64,000 nt of DNA from Falsiroseomonas sp051860665 (GTDB lineage Bacteria; Pseudomonadota; Alphaproteobacteria; Acetobacterales; Acetobacteraceae): the NCBI RefSeq assembly GCF_051860665.1, contig NZ_JBHYDM010000009.1, positions 62,001 to 126,000 on the forward strand, read 5' to 3'. A program made the translations under genes and the position numbers. Each line of letters starts with the position of its first letter. The stretch's first letter is position 1. The notes under the pieces were generated by a model, which was not told the DNA's origin, made no database searches, and saw only the letters and a list, made by a program, of their open reading frames with translations. Shown piece after piece: positions 25,274 through 33,386 of this stretch.

Positions 25274-26293
25274 ATGCCGGCGGTTGTCGAGACGGATGTG
25301 GCGATCATCGGCGCGGGTCCGGTCGGGCTCTTCGCCGTCTTCGAATGCGGCATGCTGCGGATGAAGACCGTGGTGATCGACGCCCTGGGCGAGATCGGCG
25401 GCCAGTGCAGCGCGCTCTATCCCGAGAAGCCGATCTTCGACATCCCCGCCCATCCCGAAGTCACCGGCGGCGACCTGATCGCGGCGCTGCACAAGCAATG
25501 CGCCCCCTTCAACCCGATGCTGATGCTCGGCCGCCGCGTCGAGGGCTTGCGGCGTGAAGGCGAAAGCCTGGTGCTGACCACCAGCGAGGGCGATGTCGTC
25601 ACCTGCAAGGCCGTGATCCTGGCCGCCGGCGCCGGCGCCTTCGGCCCGAACCGCCCGCCGCTGGAGCGCCTGCCGGAATTCGAGGCCTCGGGCGCCGTGC
25701 GCTACCTGGTCAGCAAGCGGGAGGAGTTCCGCGGCAAGCGCGTGGTCATCGCCGGCGGCGGCGACAGCGCGGTGGACTGGGCGCTGAGCCTGAAGCAGGT
25801 GGCTGCGCATGTGACGGTGGTCCACCGGCGCGACAAGTTCCGCTGCGCCCCGGAAAGCGCCGCCCAGCTGAAGCAGGCGGCGGAGCGCGGCGAGATCGAG
25901 TTGGCCATCCCCTACCAGCTGCACGGGCTGGAAGGCACCGATGGCGTGCTGACCGGCGTGTCGCTCGCCACGCTGAAGGGCGAGGTGAAGACCGTGCCGG
26001 CCGACCACCTGCTGGCCTTCTTCGGCCTGTCGATGGAACTCGGCCCGATCGCGGAATGGGGGCTGGGCCTGGACCGGAGCCATATCGCGGTGGAGCCCGC
26101 GACCTGCGCCACCAATATCCCTGGCGTGCATGCCATCGGCGACATCGCCACCTATCCCGGCAAGCTGAAGCTGATCCTGCAGGGATTCTCGGAGGCGGCG
26201 ATGGCGGCGCATGCCATCCACCCGAGGATCTTCCCGGGGGAGGCGCTGCACTTCGAGTATTCGACCAGCAAGGGCCTGCCGGTCGCGGGCTGA
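25274..26293 (+). CDS. Ferredoxin/flavodoxin-NADP+ reductase (TrxR-like)
   Basis: This 339-residue flavoprotein has the FAD-binding VAIIGAGPVGLFAVFE (about 8-23), the GQCSALYPEKPIFDIP segment characteristic of the TrxR-like FNR family, an NADP fold RVVIAGGGDSAVDWAL (about 155-170), and the C-terminal ATNIPGVHAIGDIA FAD site. It lacks the redox CxxC pair of true thioredoxin reductases. It moves electrons between NADPH and ferredoxin or flavodoxin. The ATG at 25274 has AGGG close upstream. Confidence 0.93.
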   Translation: MPAVVETDVAIIGAGPVGLFAVFECGMLRMKTVVIDALGEIGGQCSALYPEKPIFDIPAHPEVTGGDLIAALHKQCAPFNPMLMLGRRVEGLRREGESLVLTTSEGDVVTCKAVILAAGAGAFGPNRPPLERLPEFEASGAVRYLVSKREEFRGKRVVIAGGGDSAVDWALSLKQVAAHVTVVHRRDKFRCAPESAAQLKQAAERGEIELAIPYQLHGLEGTDGVLTGVSLATLKGEVKTVPADHLLAFFGLSMELGPIAEWGLGLDRSHIAVEPATCATNIPGVHAIGDIATYPGKLKLILQGFSEAAMAAHAIHPRIFPGEALHFEYSTSKGLPVAG

Positions 26294-26294
26294 G

Positions 26295-26316
26295 GCAGGC
26301 GGCTCAGGCCGCCTGC
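26295..26316. terminator. Bidirectional hairpin overlapping a stop codon
   Basis: GCAGGCGGC (26295-26303) and GCCGCCTGC (26308-26316) form a perfect 9 bp stem with loop TCAG, between convergent genes. The minus-strand stop (TGA at 26304-26306) lies in the loop and the plus-strand stop lies just before the stem. It could stop transcription in both directions. Confidence 0.55.
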
Positions 26317-26633
26317 AGCAGGGCCTCGATCCGCGCCGCATCGTCCCGCGGCACGCGCAGCTGCAATTCGCTGCCCTCCAGCTGCGTCGCCTTGCGGTCC
26401 AGCGGCACGCTGCGCACCAGCTCCTCCAGGGCGAGCTTGGCGGTTTCCGCGTCGGCGAAGCGGCGGGTCAGCGTCTTGGCGTCCGGCACCGCCGGCGCCG
26501 CCGCGCCACCCTCCACCGGCACGGCGCGCGGCCCGCCACTGGCATTGGCTGAGCTGGGATCGCTGGCCGGGAAGCTGTCGCGGACGCTGATCTCGACATC
26601 CTTCTGCGTCTTGCCGTCGCTGGGCTTCTGCAT
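26304..26633 (-). CDS. Small hypothetical protein with DSFPASDP motif
   Basis: The predicted protein is 109 residues, starting MQKPSDGKTQKDVEISVRDS, with no hydrophobic segment. The VRDSFPASDPSSAN motif recurs in small Acetobacteraceae and rhizobial proteins of unknown role. The C-terminal half (DAKTLTRRFADAETAKLALEE, then ELQLRVPRDDAARIEALLQAA) looks like a small alpha/beta domain. AGAGGGG precedes the ATG at 26633; the frame is open to 26735. It is convergent with the reductase. No function is proposed. Confidence 0.65.
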   Translation of the reverse strand: MQKPSDGKTQKDVEISVRDSFPASDPSSANASGGPRAVPVEGGAAAPAVPDAKTLTRRFADAETAKLALEELVRSVPLDRKATQLEGSELQLRVPRDDAARIEALLQAA

Positions 26634-26744
26634 GATGGGATTCCCCTCTGTGAGCCAGCGTAACGCTTGCCGCCCCCAGAAGTTCGGCGCCGCGCCGGCG
26701 CCGATGGTCGCCAGCCGGGCCAGATGCGCGCTCATCCCCGCGCC

Positions 26745-28829
26745 TCAGGCAAAGAGGAAGTCGGAGGCGCCGAGCGGCGTGGTGCCGAGCACATGCCCCA
26801 CCAGCTCATCCACCGTGGTGAAGCGGCGGTTGCCGTCGGTATCGGCATAGATCGCCGTGCCCGCCGCGCCGGAGAGCGTCTCCGACCGCAGGAAATAGAC
26901 GCCCACATCGTCGGAGAGCTGGATACGGTCGCCGCGCTGGAAATCCAGGATGCGGCCGTAATCGGACCGGCCCGCGGCGCTGGCCAGCCCGTCATTGTAG
27001 AAAAGCCCGCGCGCATCGCCGAGGAGGAAGATGTCGTTGCCCGCCAGACCCCGCAGCGCGTCGATCGTGCCCTTGCCCAGGAAGTTGCCGGATTGCGGGA
27101 CGCCGCTGAGGATATCGGCGCCCGCCGTGCCGGTCAGCGTCTCGGAGGCCGTGGTGCCGTAGATCCGGCCGCCGGTGGGCGGCGGCGGGATCGGGGTGGT
27201 GTCGCCCTCGCCCGCGCGCAGCATCGCCTCCGCATCCAGCCTTCCGCCGGTGGCGGTGCGGCCGGCCAGCGAAGCGGTGGCGGTGGCGGAGTCGAGCAGG
27301 GCGGCGCGGATTTCCGCCGCGCTGTCCCCCTGGTTCGCCGCGGCATAGAGGGCGACGGCGCCGGTCACATGCGGCGCGGCCATGGAGGTGCCGCTCATCG
27401 TCCCATAGCCGCCATTGGCGGTGGTGGAGAGGATGCCCTGCCCCGGCGCCGCCAGGTCCACGGTCGTGGCGCCGTAGTTGGAGAAGCTGGCGAGGCTGCC
27501 GGTGCTGGTCAGCGCGGCCACGGAGACCACCGCCTCATACCCCGCGCTGGCGAGCGTGCTGTAGTTGGCGGGGTAGCTGCCGGTGCCATCGGTATTCGAC
27601 GCCGAATTGCCGGCGGCGGCGATGAACAGGTTGCCGGCCTGCGCGGTGCGGTCGATGGCCGCCTGCATGGCGCTGGAATAGCCGCCGCCGCCCCAGGAAT
27701 TGTTGGTGGCGACGAAATCCTGCACCGTCGTCGCCTTGCCGGCCGCCGTGTAATAGTCGAGCGCCTTCACGGCATTGCCGAGGCTGCCGGAGCCATTGGC
27801 CCCCAAAAACTTCAGCGCCAGGATCTGCACGTTCCAGGCGACGCCGGCGACGCCCGTGCCATTGCCGCCGATCGCGCCGATGGTGCCGCTGACATGCGTG
27901 CCGTGGCCGTTGTCGTCGAAGGGGTCGTTGTCGTTGTTGACGAAATCCCAGCCGAAGAGGTCGTCGCGATAGCCGTTGCGGTCCTGGTCGTCCTTGTTCG
28001 CCCAGCGGGTGTCGCGCAGCAGGTCCCCGGCATCGATGCGGCCGTTCCTGTTGAGGTCGGAGACGAAGCCGGCATTGGCCGCCTGGTTCAGGTCGCGGAA
28101 GGTGATCTGCCCGTCGCGATCCGCATCCGAAAGCTTGCTGCGGAAGCTGATTGGGATCTCGCCCTGGTTGATCCAGACATTCAGGTAGAGGTCGGCATGG
28201 GTGTAGTTGATGCCGCTGTCGATGACGCCGACGACGATCTTGGAAGACCCGGTCGCGCCCGCCGCCCAGGCCTCGCCGGCCTGGCTGCCGAAGGCGTTCT
28301 TCTGCGCCGTGGCATCGCCATACATGCCCCAGAGGGAGCCGTTGGTGTAGCTCGCGTCATTCGAGACGGCGGCGACGGAGACGGTGAAGTTCTCCTCGGC
28401 GAAATCGACGCCGGGCTGGAGCGAGAGCAGCGCGATGGCCCCCGCCTCCTCCACCCCCTCGGGCAGGGCGACGCGCAGCAGCAGCCCGTCCTCCTGGCCC
28501 GGCAGTGCGCCGCGGATGATCTCGAGCGGCGTGGCGGAGACGCTGGCCAGGGCCTGCTCGATGCGCGCCGGGTCCAGGCCGGGCTGGAACTGCACCAGCA
28601 GCTCCTCCGCCGCGGCGGGGGCTGGGGCGGTGTAGGGCGCGGGCGGGTCCGCGTCGGGGGTGGCGGCCTCGACGGGAGCGGGCGCGGCCGTGAAGGCGGT
28701 CAGGCCTGGCGCGGGCGGCAGGGGCGCCGGCGCCTGCGCGGCGGCCTGCCGCGGCGCGTCCTCATGCGGCAGGTCCAGGGACGGATCCGGGGAGACGCTG
28801 CCCACAAATTTCAAACTTGGGATCGACAC
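26745..28829 (-). CDS. Secreted subtilisin-family (S8) serine protease with RTX-type C-terminus
   Basis: This 694-residue protease has a proline/alanine-rich N-terminus without a Sec signal, then a propeptide-like domain (about 75-150). The catalytic triad is D204 (VIDSG), H309 (GHGTHV) and S482 (GTSMAAP), with oxyanion N408 in AAAGNS. The Asp-His interval is about 105 residues and holds three EF-hand/dockerin-like calcium loops (D235-D246, D258-D269, and near D281). The C-terminus (from about 555) has GTASETLTGTAGADILSG, LRGLAGNDIF and an end DFLFA, like a haemolysin-type domain and type I secretion signal. No type I transporter lies nearby. It probably acts as an extracellular protease. Confidence 0.9.
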   Translation of the reverse strand: MSIPSLKFVGSVSPDPSLDLPHEDAPRQAAAQAPAPLPPAPGLTAFTAAPAPVEAATPDADPPAPYTAPAPAAAEELLVQFQPGLDPARIEQALASVSATPLEIIRGALPGQEDGLLLRVALPEGVEEAGAIALLSLQPGVDFAEENFTVSVAAVSNDASYTNGSLWGMYGDATAQKNAFGSQAGEAWAAGATGSSKIVVGVIDSGINYTHADLYLNVWINQGEIPISFRSKLSDADRDGQITFRDLNQAANAGFVSDLNRNGRIDAGDLLRDTRWANKDDQDRNGYRDDLFGWDFVNNDNDPFDDNGHGTHVSGTIGAIGGNGTGVAGVAWNVQILALKFLGANGSGSLGNAVKALDYYTAAGKATTVQDFVATNNSWGGGGYSSAMQAAIDRTAQAGNLFIAAAGNSASNTDGTGSYPANYSTLASAGYEAVVSVAALTSTGSLASFSNYGATTVDLAAPGQGILSTTANGGYGTMSGTSMAAPHVTGAVALYAAANQGDSAAEIRAALLDSATATASLAGRTATGGRLDAEAMLRAGEGDTTPIPPPPTGGRIYGTTASETLTGTAGADILSGVPQSGNFLGKGTIDALRGLAGNDIFLLGDARGLFYNDGLASAAGRSDYGRILDFQRGDRIQLSDDVGVYFLRSETLSGAAGTAIYADTDGNRRFTTVDELVGHVLGTTPLGASDFLFA

Positions 28830-28895
28830 GCATCCTCCGGGATTCTTGAGGCCAGAGCCTCGTTTTCCGGGAGAAAGGTGAAGGGGAGGTGAAGG

Positions 28896-29948
28896 CTACC
28901 CCCGCGCCTCGCGCCAAAGCCCCAGCTTCTGCTGCGCGGCCGCGTCGGAATAGCCGAAGAGCACCAGCTCGCTCTCGGCCGCGAGTGTCAGCGCGGCCCA
29001 GGACGGCACCACCAGCAGGTCGCGCGGCGCCAGGGCGTGGTCGCGGCCGGCGACGGTGGCGGTGCCGGTGCCCTCCACCACCACCAGCACCATTGCATCC
29101 GTCGCCTGGCGCGGCCGCGTGGCAAAGCCGGCGGGCAGCAGGCGGACATGGGCGGCGATGGTGGGCATCACCGGCCCGCCATCGGCCGGATTGATGAATT
29201 CCAGCGCATGGCCGAGATGCGGGTCCGGATCGCCAGCGCGCGCCATGGCGGCCAGGCTCTCCCGCCACTCCGCATAGGGATAGTGGAACAGCGGCAGGTT
29301 TTGCGGGCGCCGCGCGCCCAGCGTGCCGCCATAGGGGCGCAGGTTGCGGCCGTAGCGGGCGGCCGTGTCGCCGGCCGGCGCGGTCTCGGCATGCGCCATG
29401 GCGCCATCCGGCAGGCGTTCGGCAAAACTGGCGGCGAAGTGGCGCACGGTGGGGATGTCGAGGCCGTCCAGCCAGATCATCGGCGCGCCGCTGGCATTGC
29501 CGTGGTCATGCCATTGCCAGTTCGGCGTCAGCACCAGGTCGAAGGGGCGCATCACCGCCTTCTCCCCATCCAGCGCGGTGAAGGCGCCGTCGCCCTCCAT
29601 CACGAAGCGCAGGGCACATTGCGTGTGGCGATGGCAGGGCGCGACCTCGCCCGGCAGGATCAGCTGCAAGCCGGCATAGAGGCTGGTGGTGACGGAGGAG
29701 CTGCCGGGCAGACCCGGATTTTCCAGGATCAGCACCCGGCGCTCGGCCTGTTCGGCGGTGATCAAATCTCCCGCGCGCAGCAGATGCGCCCGGGCCGTGT
29801 CGTAGTGCCAGAGATGCGGCTGGACGGGCGAGGCGGGGGTGGGCGTGACCAGCGCATGCAGCACTTCCCAGAGCGGGAACAGATGCTGCGGCGCCATCTC
29901 CGCATAGAGCCCCTGCAACAGAGCCTTCGGGTCGTTGCTCCCGTCCAT
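28896..29948 (-). CDS. Gentisate 1,2-dioxygenase-like bicupin
   Basis: This 350-residue protein has two cupin domains. In the first, LILPGEVAPCHRHTQCALRFVMEG carries the HxH...E metal-ligand pattern and TPNWQWHDHGN the late histidine. The second (about 255-345) has weaker ligand spacing, as in gentisate dioxygenases. The family opens the ring of gentisate or salicylate-type dihydroxy acids with iron and O2. No maleylpyruvate isomerase or hydrolase gene is adjacent, so the pathway is not complete here and the substrate is inferred. Confidence 0.8.
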   Translation of the reverse strand: MDGSNDPKALLQGLYAEMAPQHLFPLWEVLHALVTPTPASPVQPHLWHYDTARAHLLRAGDLITAEQAERRVLILENPGLPGSSSVTTSLYAGLQLILPGEVAPCHRHTQCALRFVMEGDGAFTALDGEKAVMRPFDLVLTPNWQWHDHGNASGAPMIWLDGLDIPTVRHFAASFAERLPDGAMAHAETAPAGDTAARYGRNLRPYGGTLGARRPQNLPLFHYPYAEWRESLAAMARAGDPDPHLGHALEFINPADGGPVMPTIAAHVRLLPAGFATRPRQATDAMVLVVVEGTGTATVAGRDHALAPRDLLVVPSWAALTLAAESELVLFGYSDAAAQQKLGLWREARG

Positions 29949-29978
29949 CGCTGTCCCTCTTGGCTTTCCCCTGGGGCG

Positions 29979-30797
29979 TTACCCCTTGCGCACAGCCTCC
30001 GCCAATTCCCGCACCCGGTCCAGCACCGCCGGCACGGTGGCGGCCGTCGCGCGGCCCTCCGCATCCAGGCTGGCCAGCATGCCGTCGATCAGCGCGGAGG
30101 CGACGACGGCCCCATCGGCGATGCGCGAGGCCTCGCCCGCCTGCTGCGGCGTGCGCACGCCGAAGCCGATGGCGATCGGCAGGTCGGTGTACTTGCGGAT
30201 GCGCGGAATGGCCGCCGCCAGGTCATCCGTGCTGGCGCTGCGCGTGCCGGTGACGCCGGTGATGGCCACGTAATAGACGAAGCCCGTCGTCGCCGAGAGC
30301 ACCTTTGGCAGCCGATCCTCCCCTGTGGTCGGCGCCACCAGGCGGATCAGGTCGAGGCCGTTGGCGGTGGCGTCCGGCGCGATCTCATCGGCTTCCTCGG
30401 GCGGCACATCCACCACGATCAGGCCATCGACGCCGGCCTCCGCCGCCTCGGTGCAGAATTTGGCGACGCCATAGGACAGGATCGGGTTGAAATAGCCCAT
30501 TAGGATGACGGGCGTTGCCGCATCACCCTGGCGGAATTCGCGCACCATGCCGAGCGCGCCGGCCACCGTGGCGCCGGCCTTCAGCCCGCGCTGCCCGGCC
30601 TTCTGCACGGTTGGGCCATCGGCCATCGGATCGGTGAAGGGCACGCCGATCTCGATCAGGTCGGCACCCGCCGCCGGCATGCCGCGCAGGATCGCCATGG
30701 CGGTCTCGCGGTCCGGATCGAAAGCCTCCAGGAACGGGATGAGCGCCCCGCGCCCCTCCGCCTTCAGCGCGGCAAATTTTTGGGCAATGCGCGACAT
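29979..30797 (-). CDS. trpA: Tryptophan synthase subunit alpha
   Basis: This 272-residue TIM barrel begins MSRIAQKFAALKAEGRGALI, with PFLEAFDPDRETAMAILRGM, EIGVPFTDPMADGPTVQ (catalytic Glu and Asp region), VDVPPEE and the GFGVRTPQQA phosphate loop. It cleaves indole-3-glycerol phosphate and passes indole to TrpB through a tunnel. One base separates it from trpB. The usual neighbour accD does not follow; a cupin gene on the same strand comes 30 bases later. Confidence 0.97.
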   Translation of the reverse strand: MSRIAQKFAALKAEGRGALIPFLEAFDPDRETAMAILRGMPAAGADLIEIGVPFTDPMADGPTVQKAGQRGLKAGATVAGALGMVREFRQGDAATPVILMGYFNPILSYGVAKFCTEAAEAGVDGLIVVDVPPEEADEIAPDATANGLDLIRLVAPTTGEDRLPKVLSATTGFVYYVAITGVTGTRSASTDDLAAAIPRIRKYTDLPIAIGFGVRTPQQAGEASRIADGAVVASALIDGMLASLDAEGRATAATVPAVLDRVRELAEAVRKG

Positions 30798-30798
30798 C

Positions 30799-32043
30799 TC
30801 AGATCTTCTCGCCCAGGTGCTTCGCCACGGTGAAGATGTCCTTGTCGCCACGGCCACACAGATTCATCAGGATGATTTTGTCGGCCGGCATCTTGGGCCC
30901 CATCTTCATCACCTCGGCCAGCGCATGCGCCGGCTCCAGCGCCGGGATGATGCCTTCCAGCTTCGAGCACAGCTGAAAAGCCTCCAGCGCCTCGTCGTCG
31001 GTCACGCCGGAATAGGTGACGCGGCCGAGCTCATGCAGCCAGGAATGCTCCGGGCCGACGCCGGGATAGTCGAGGCCGGCGGAGATGGAATGCGCCTCCG
31101 TGATCTGGCCGTCGCCATCCTGCAGCAGATAGGTGCGATTGCCATGCAGCACGCCCGGCCGGCCGCGCGACAGCGCCGCGGCGTGTTCGCCGGAATCCAG
31201 GCCCCGGCCCGCGGCCTCCACGCCGACCATGGCGACGGAGGCATCGTCCAGGAAGGGATAGAACAGCCCCATGGCATTGCTGCCACCGCCCACGGCCGCC
31301 ACCAGCACATCCGGCAGGCGCCCCTCGGCCTCCTGCATCTGCGCCTTGGCCTCCGTGCCGATCACGCTCTGGAAATCGCGCACCATGGCGGGGAAGGGAT
31401 GCGGGCCGGCGACGGTGCCGATGCAATAGTAGGTGTCGTGCACATTCGCGACCCAGTCGCGCAGCCCCTCGTTCATCGCGTCCTTCAGCGTCGCGGCGCC
31501 GGAGGTGACGGGCACCACCTCCGCCCCCAGCAGCTTCATGCGGAAGACATTGGGCTGCTGCCGCTCCACATCGGTGGCGCCCATATAGACCACGCAGGGC
31601 AGGTCCATCAGCGCGCAGGCGGTGGCGGTGGCCACGCCATGCTGGCCGGCGCCGGTCTCCGCGATGATCCGCGTCTTGCCCATCTTCTTGGCCAGCAGGA
31701 TCTGGCCGAGCACGGCGTTGATCTTGTGCGCGCCGGTGTGGTTCAGCTCGTCCCGCTTGAAATAGACCTTGGCGCCCATGCCGGGCGCCGCGGTCTTGCG
31801 CAGATGCGTGGTGAAGCGCTCGGCGAACCACAGCGGGCTGGGGCGGCCCACATAGTCCTTCAGCAGGCGGCGCCATTCGTCCTGGAAGGCCTGGTCGGTC
31901 TTGCTCGCCTCATAGGCGGCCTCGACCTCGAGGATCAGCGGCATCAGGGTTTCGGCGACGAAACGGCCACCGAAGCTGCCGAAACGGCCGCGGGCATCGG
32001 GGCCCTGGCGGAAGGAATTGGGGAGCGGCTTGTTCACGGGCAT
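30799..32043 (-). CDS. trpB: Tryptophan synthase subunit beta
   Basis: This 414-residue PLP enzyme begins MPVNKPLPNSFRQGPDARGR. The PLP lysine is in NHTGAHKINAVLGQ and the glycine-rich phosphate loop is VAAVGGGSNAMGLFYPF. Indole and serine condense here to tryptophan. The start is placed at 32043 by the usual N-terminus of the family; in-frame ATGs at 32061 and upstream are alternatives. A GNAT gene and a 162-base gap separate it from trpF. Confidence 0.96.
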   Translation of the reverse strand: MPVNKPLPNSFRQGPDARGRFGSFGGRFVAETLMPLILEVEAAYEASKTDQAFQDEWRRLLKDYVGRPSPLWFAERFTTHLRKTAAPGMGAKVYFKRDELNHTGAHKINAVLGQILLAKKMGKTRIIAETGAGQHGVATATACALMDLPCVVYMGATDVERQQPNVFRMKLLGAEVVPVTSGAATLKDAMNEGLRDWVANVHDTYYCIGTVAGPHPFPAMVRDFQSVIGTEAKAQMQEAEGRLPDVLVAAVGGGSNAMGLFYPFLDDASVAMVGVEAAGRGLDSGEHAAALSRGRPGVLHGNRTYLLQDGDGQITEAHSISAGLDYPGVGPEHSWLHELGRVTYSGVTDDEALEAFQLCSKLEGIIPALEPAHALAEVMKMGPKMPADKIILMNLCGRGDKDIFTVAKHLGEKI

Positions 32044-32139
32044 TGTCCTGGACGTGGGCATGGCCGCCATCCCCGCAGGGGACGGGACCATGGCTGGACC
32101 CTGGTCGGCCCGGAGATACGGGGCCGGGCACGATCTAGA

Positions 32140-32192
32140 GCCTTTTGGCGCGGGGCGAAATCACCTGCGGGGCGGTAAACGCGCCGAAAGGC
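32140..32192. other. Long imperfect inverted repeat upstream of trpB
   Basis: GCCTTTTGGCGCG (32140-32152) and CGCGCCGAAAGGC (32180-32192) match as inverted copies at 12 of 13 positions, with a 27-base spacer. It lies between the GNAT stop and the trpB start, transcribed toward trpB. It could be a leader hairpin, a terminator for the upstream genes or a dimer binding site. No leader peptide with tryptophan codons was seen, so attenuation is not supported. Confidence 0.45.
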
Positions 32193-32205
32193 CAAACCGT
32201 GCGCC

Positions 32206-32754
32206 TCACCCCAGCAGAAGGCGCAGATCGGGCCAGACCCAGGCGGTCTCGGCCAGGGCCAGGCCGCCGTGCCAACCGGTCTGGCTGGTGCCGCGCCGGG
32301 CGCCGGTGGCGGCATAGAAGCCGGCGGCGCGGGCATTGGCATCCAGCGCCCAGGCCGCCGCCGCGCCATGCCCGGCCGCCAGCAGCACCCGCGCCCCGGC
32401 GCCCAGCAGCGCCCGCCCGAGCCCGCGCCCCTGCGCCGCGCGCAGCAGATAGAGGCCCGAGACCTCCCCCGGCGTGCCCAGCGCCGGATCCCGCGCCGCG
32501 CAGACGGAGACGAAGCCCAGCACCTGGCCCGCATCCTCCGCCACCAGGGTGCCGCCCGGCAGCAGCGGCTGCGCCAGGTTGCGCGCCCAGGCGGCGCGGC
32601 GGCGGGCGGGGTCGGTCATCTCCGCCAGCAAATCGTCCGGCACCAGGCCGGGATAGGTCTCGGCCCAGGATTGCGCATGCATCTCGCCCAGCGCCGGCGC
32701 ATCCGCCGGCAGGGCCGGTCTGAGAATGCCGCCTCCGTCGGCGGGCCGGATCAC
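32206..32754 (-). CDS. GNAT family N-acetyltransferase inserted between trpF and trpB
   Basis: This 182-residue acetyltransferase has the signature VSGLYLLRAAQGRGLGRALLGAG (about residues 95-117), preceded by ADAPALGEMHAQSWAETYPGLVPDD, common in GNATs. It overlaps the trpF end by four bases (ATGA) and ends before the trpB leader. Its acceptor is unknown. The coupling to trpF means it is made with the tryptophan enzymes, yet no tryptophan role is evident. Confidence 0.88.
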   Translation of the reverse strand: MIRPADGGGILRPALPADAPALGEMHAQSWAETYPGLVPDDLLAEMTDPARRRAAWARNLAQPLLPGGTLVAEDAGQVLGFVSVCAARDPALGTPGEVSGLYLLRAAQGRGLGRALLGAGARVLLAAGHGAAAAWALDANARAAGFYAATGARRGTSQTGWHGGLALAETAWVWPDLRLLLG

Positions 32755-33386
32755 GCGGCTTTCGCGGCCGCCACGAAGGCGGCGATGCGTGCCGGGTCCT
32801 TCACCCCGCGCGCGGCTTCGACGCCGGAGGAGACATCCACGCCGGGGGCGCCGCTGGCCGCGATAGCCTGCGCCACATTGCCAGGCGTCAGGCCGCCCGC
32901 CAGCAGCCAGGGGCGCGGGATGGTGCGCCCCGCCGTCAGCGTCCAGTCGAAGGGCGCCGCATTGCCGCCCGGCAGGGGCGCCCCCGGCGGCGCCTTGGCA
33001 TCCAGCAGGAACCAGTCGACCGCGGGCGCATAATCCGCCAGCGCGTCGAGGTCCGAAGCCTCCGCAATGCCCAGCGCCTTCATCACCGGCCGCCCGAATG
33101 TCTGGCGGACCTCCGCGCAGCGGGCCGGGGTCTCCTCGCCATGCAGCTGGATCATGTCGAGCGGCAGTGCGGCCAGCACCTCCGCCAGCAGCGCATCGGC
33201 CGGGTCGACGAAAAGGCCGACGCGCCCCGGCCCGCCTGGCACCGCGGCGGACAGCGCCGCGGCGCGCGCCGGCGTCACCGCCCGCGGCGAGGCGGGGAAG
33301 AAGACAAAACCGCAGAACTCGGCGCCCGAATCGCGCGTGGCGCGCAGCCCCGCCTCATCCGAAAGGCCGCAGATCTTCACCCGCAT
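32751..33386 (-). CDS. trpF: Phosphoribosylanthranilate isomerase
   Basis: This 211-residue TIM barrel begins MRVKICGLSDEAGLRAT, with the signature cysteine in KICGL, GFVFFPASPRAVTP, VGLFVDP and a C-terminal LAGGLTPGNVAQAI followed by GVDVSSGVEAARGVKD. It isomerises phosphoribosylanthranilate in tryptophan synthesis. Its start shares one base with the pyrF stop (TGATG). Confidence 0.96.
   Translation of the reverse strand: MRVKICGLSDEAGLRATRDSGAEFCGFVFFPASPRAVTPARAAALSAAVPGGPGRVGLFVDPADALLAEVLAALPLDMIQLHGEETPARCAEVRQTFGRPVMKALGIAEASDLDALADYAPAVDWFLLDAKAPPGAPLPGGNAAPFDWTLTAGRTIPRPWLLAGGLTPGNVAQAIAASGAPGVDVSSGVEAARGVKDPARIAAFVAAAKAA

Noticed and set aside
26667..28892. Plus-strand open frame of about 741 codons over the subtilase
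   Set aside because: It is antisense to the protease with its complete catalytic triad, and shows no motif of its own.
32043..32205. Tryptophan attenuator before trpB
   Set aside because: The gap has an inverted repeat but no short open frame with tandem Trp codons and no T-run terminator.
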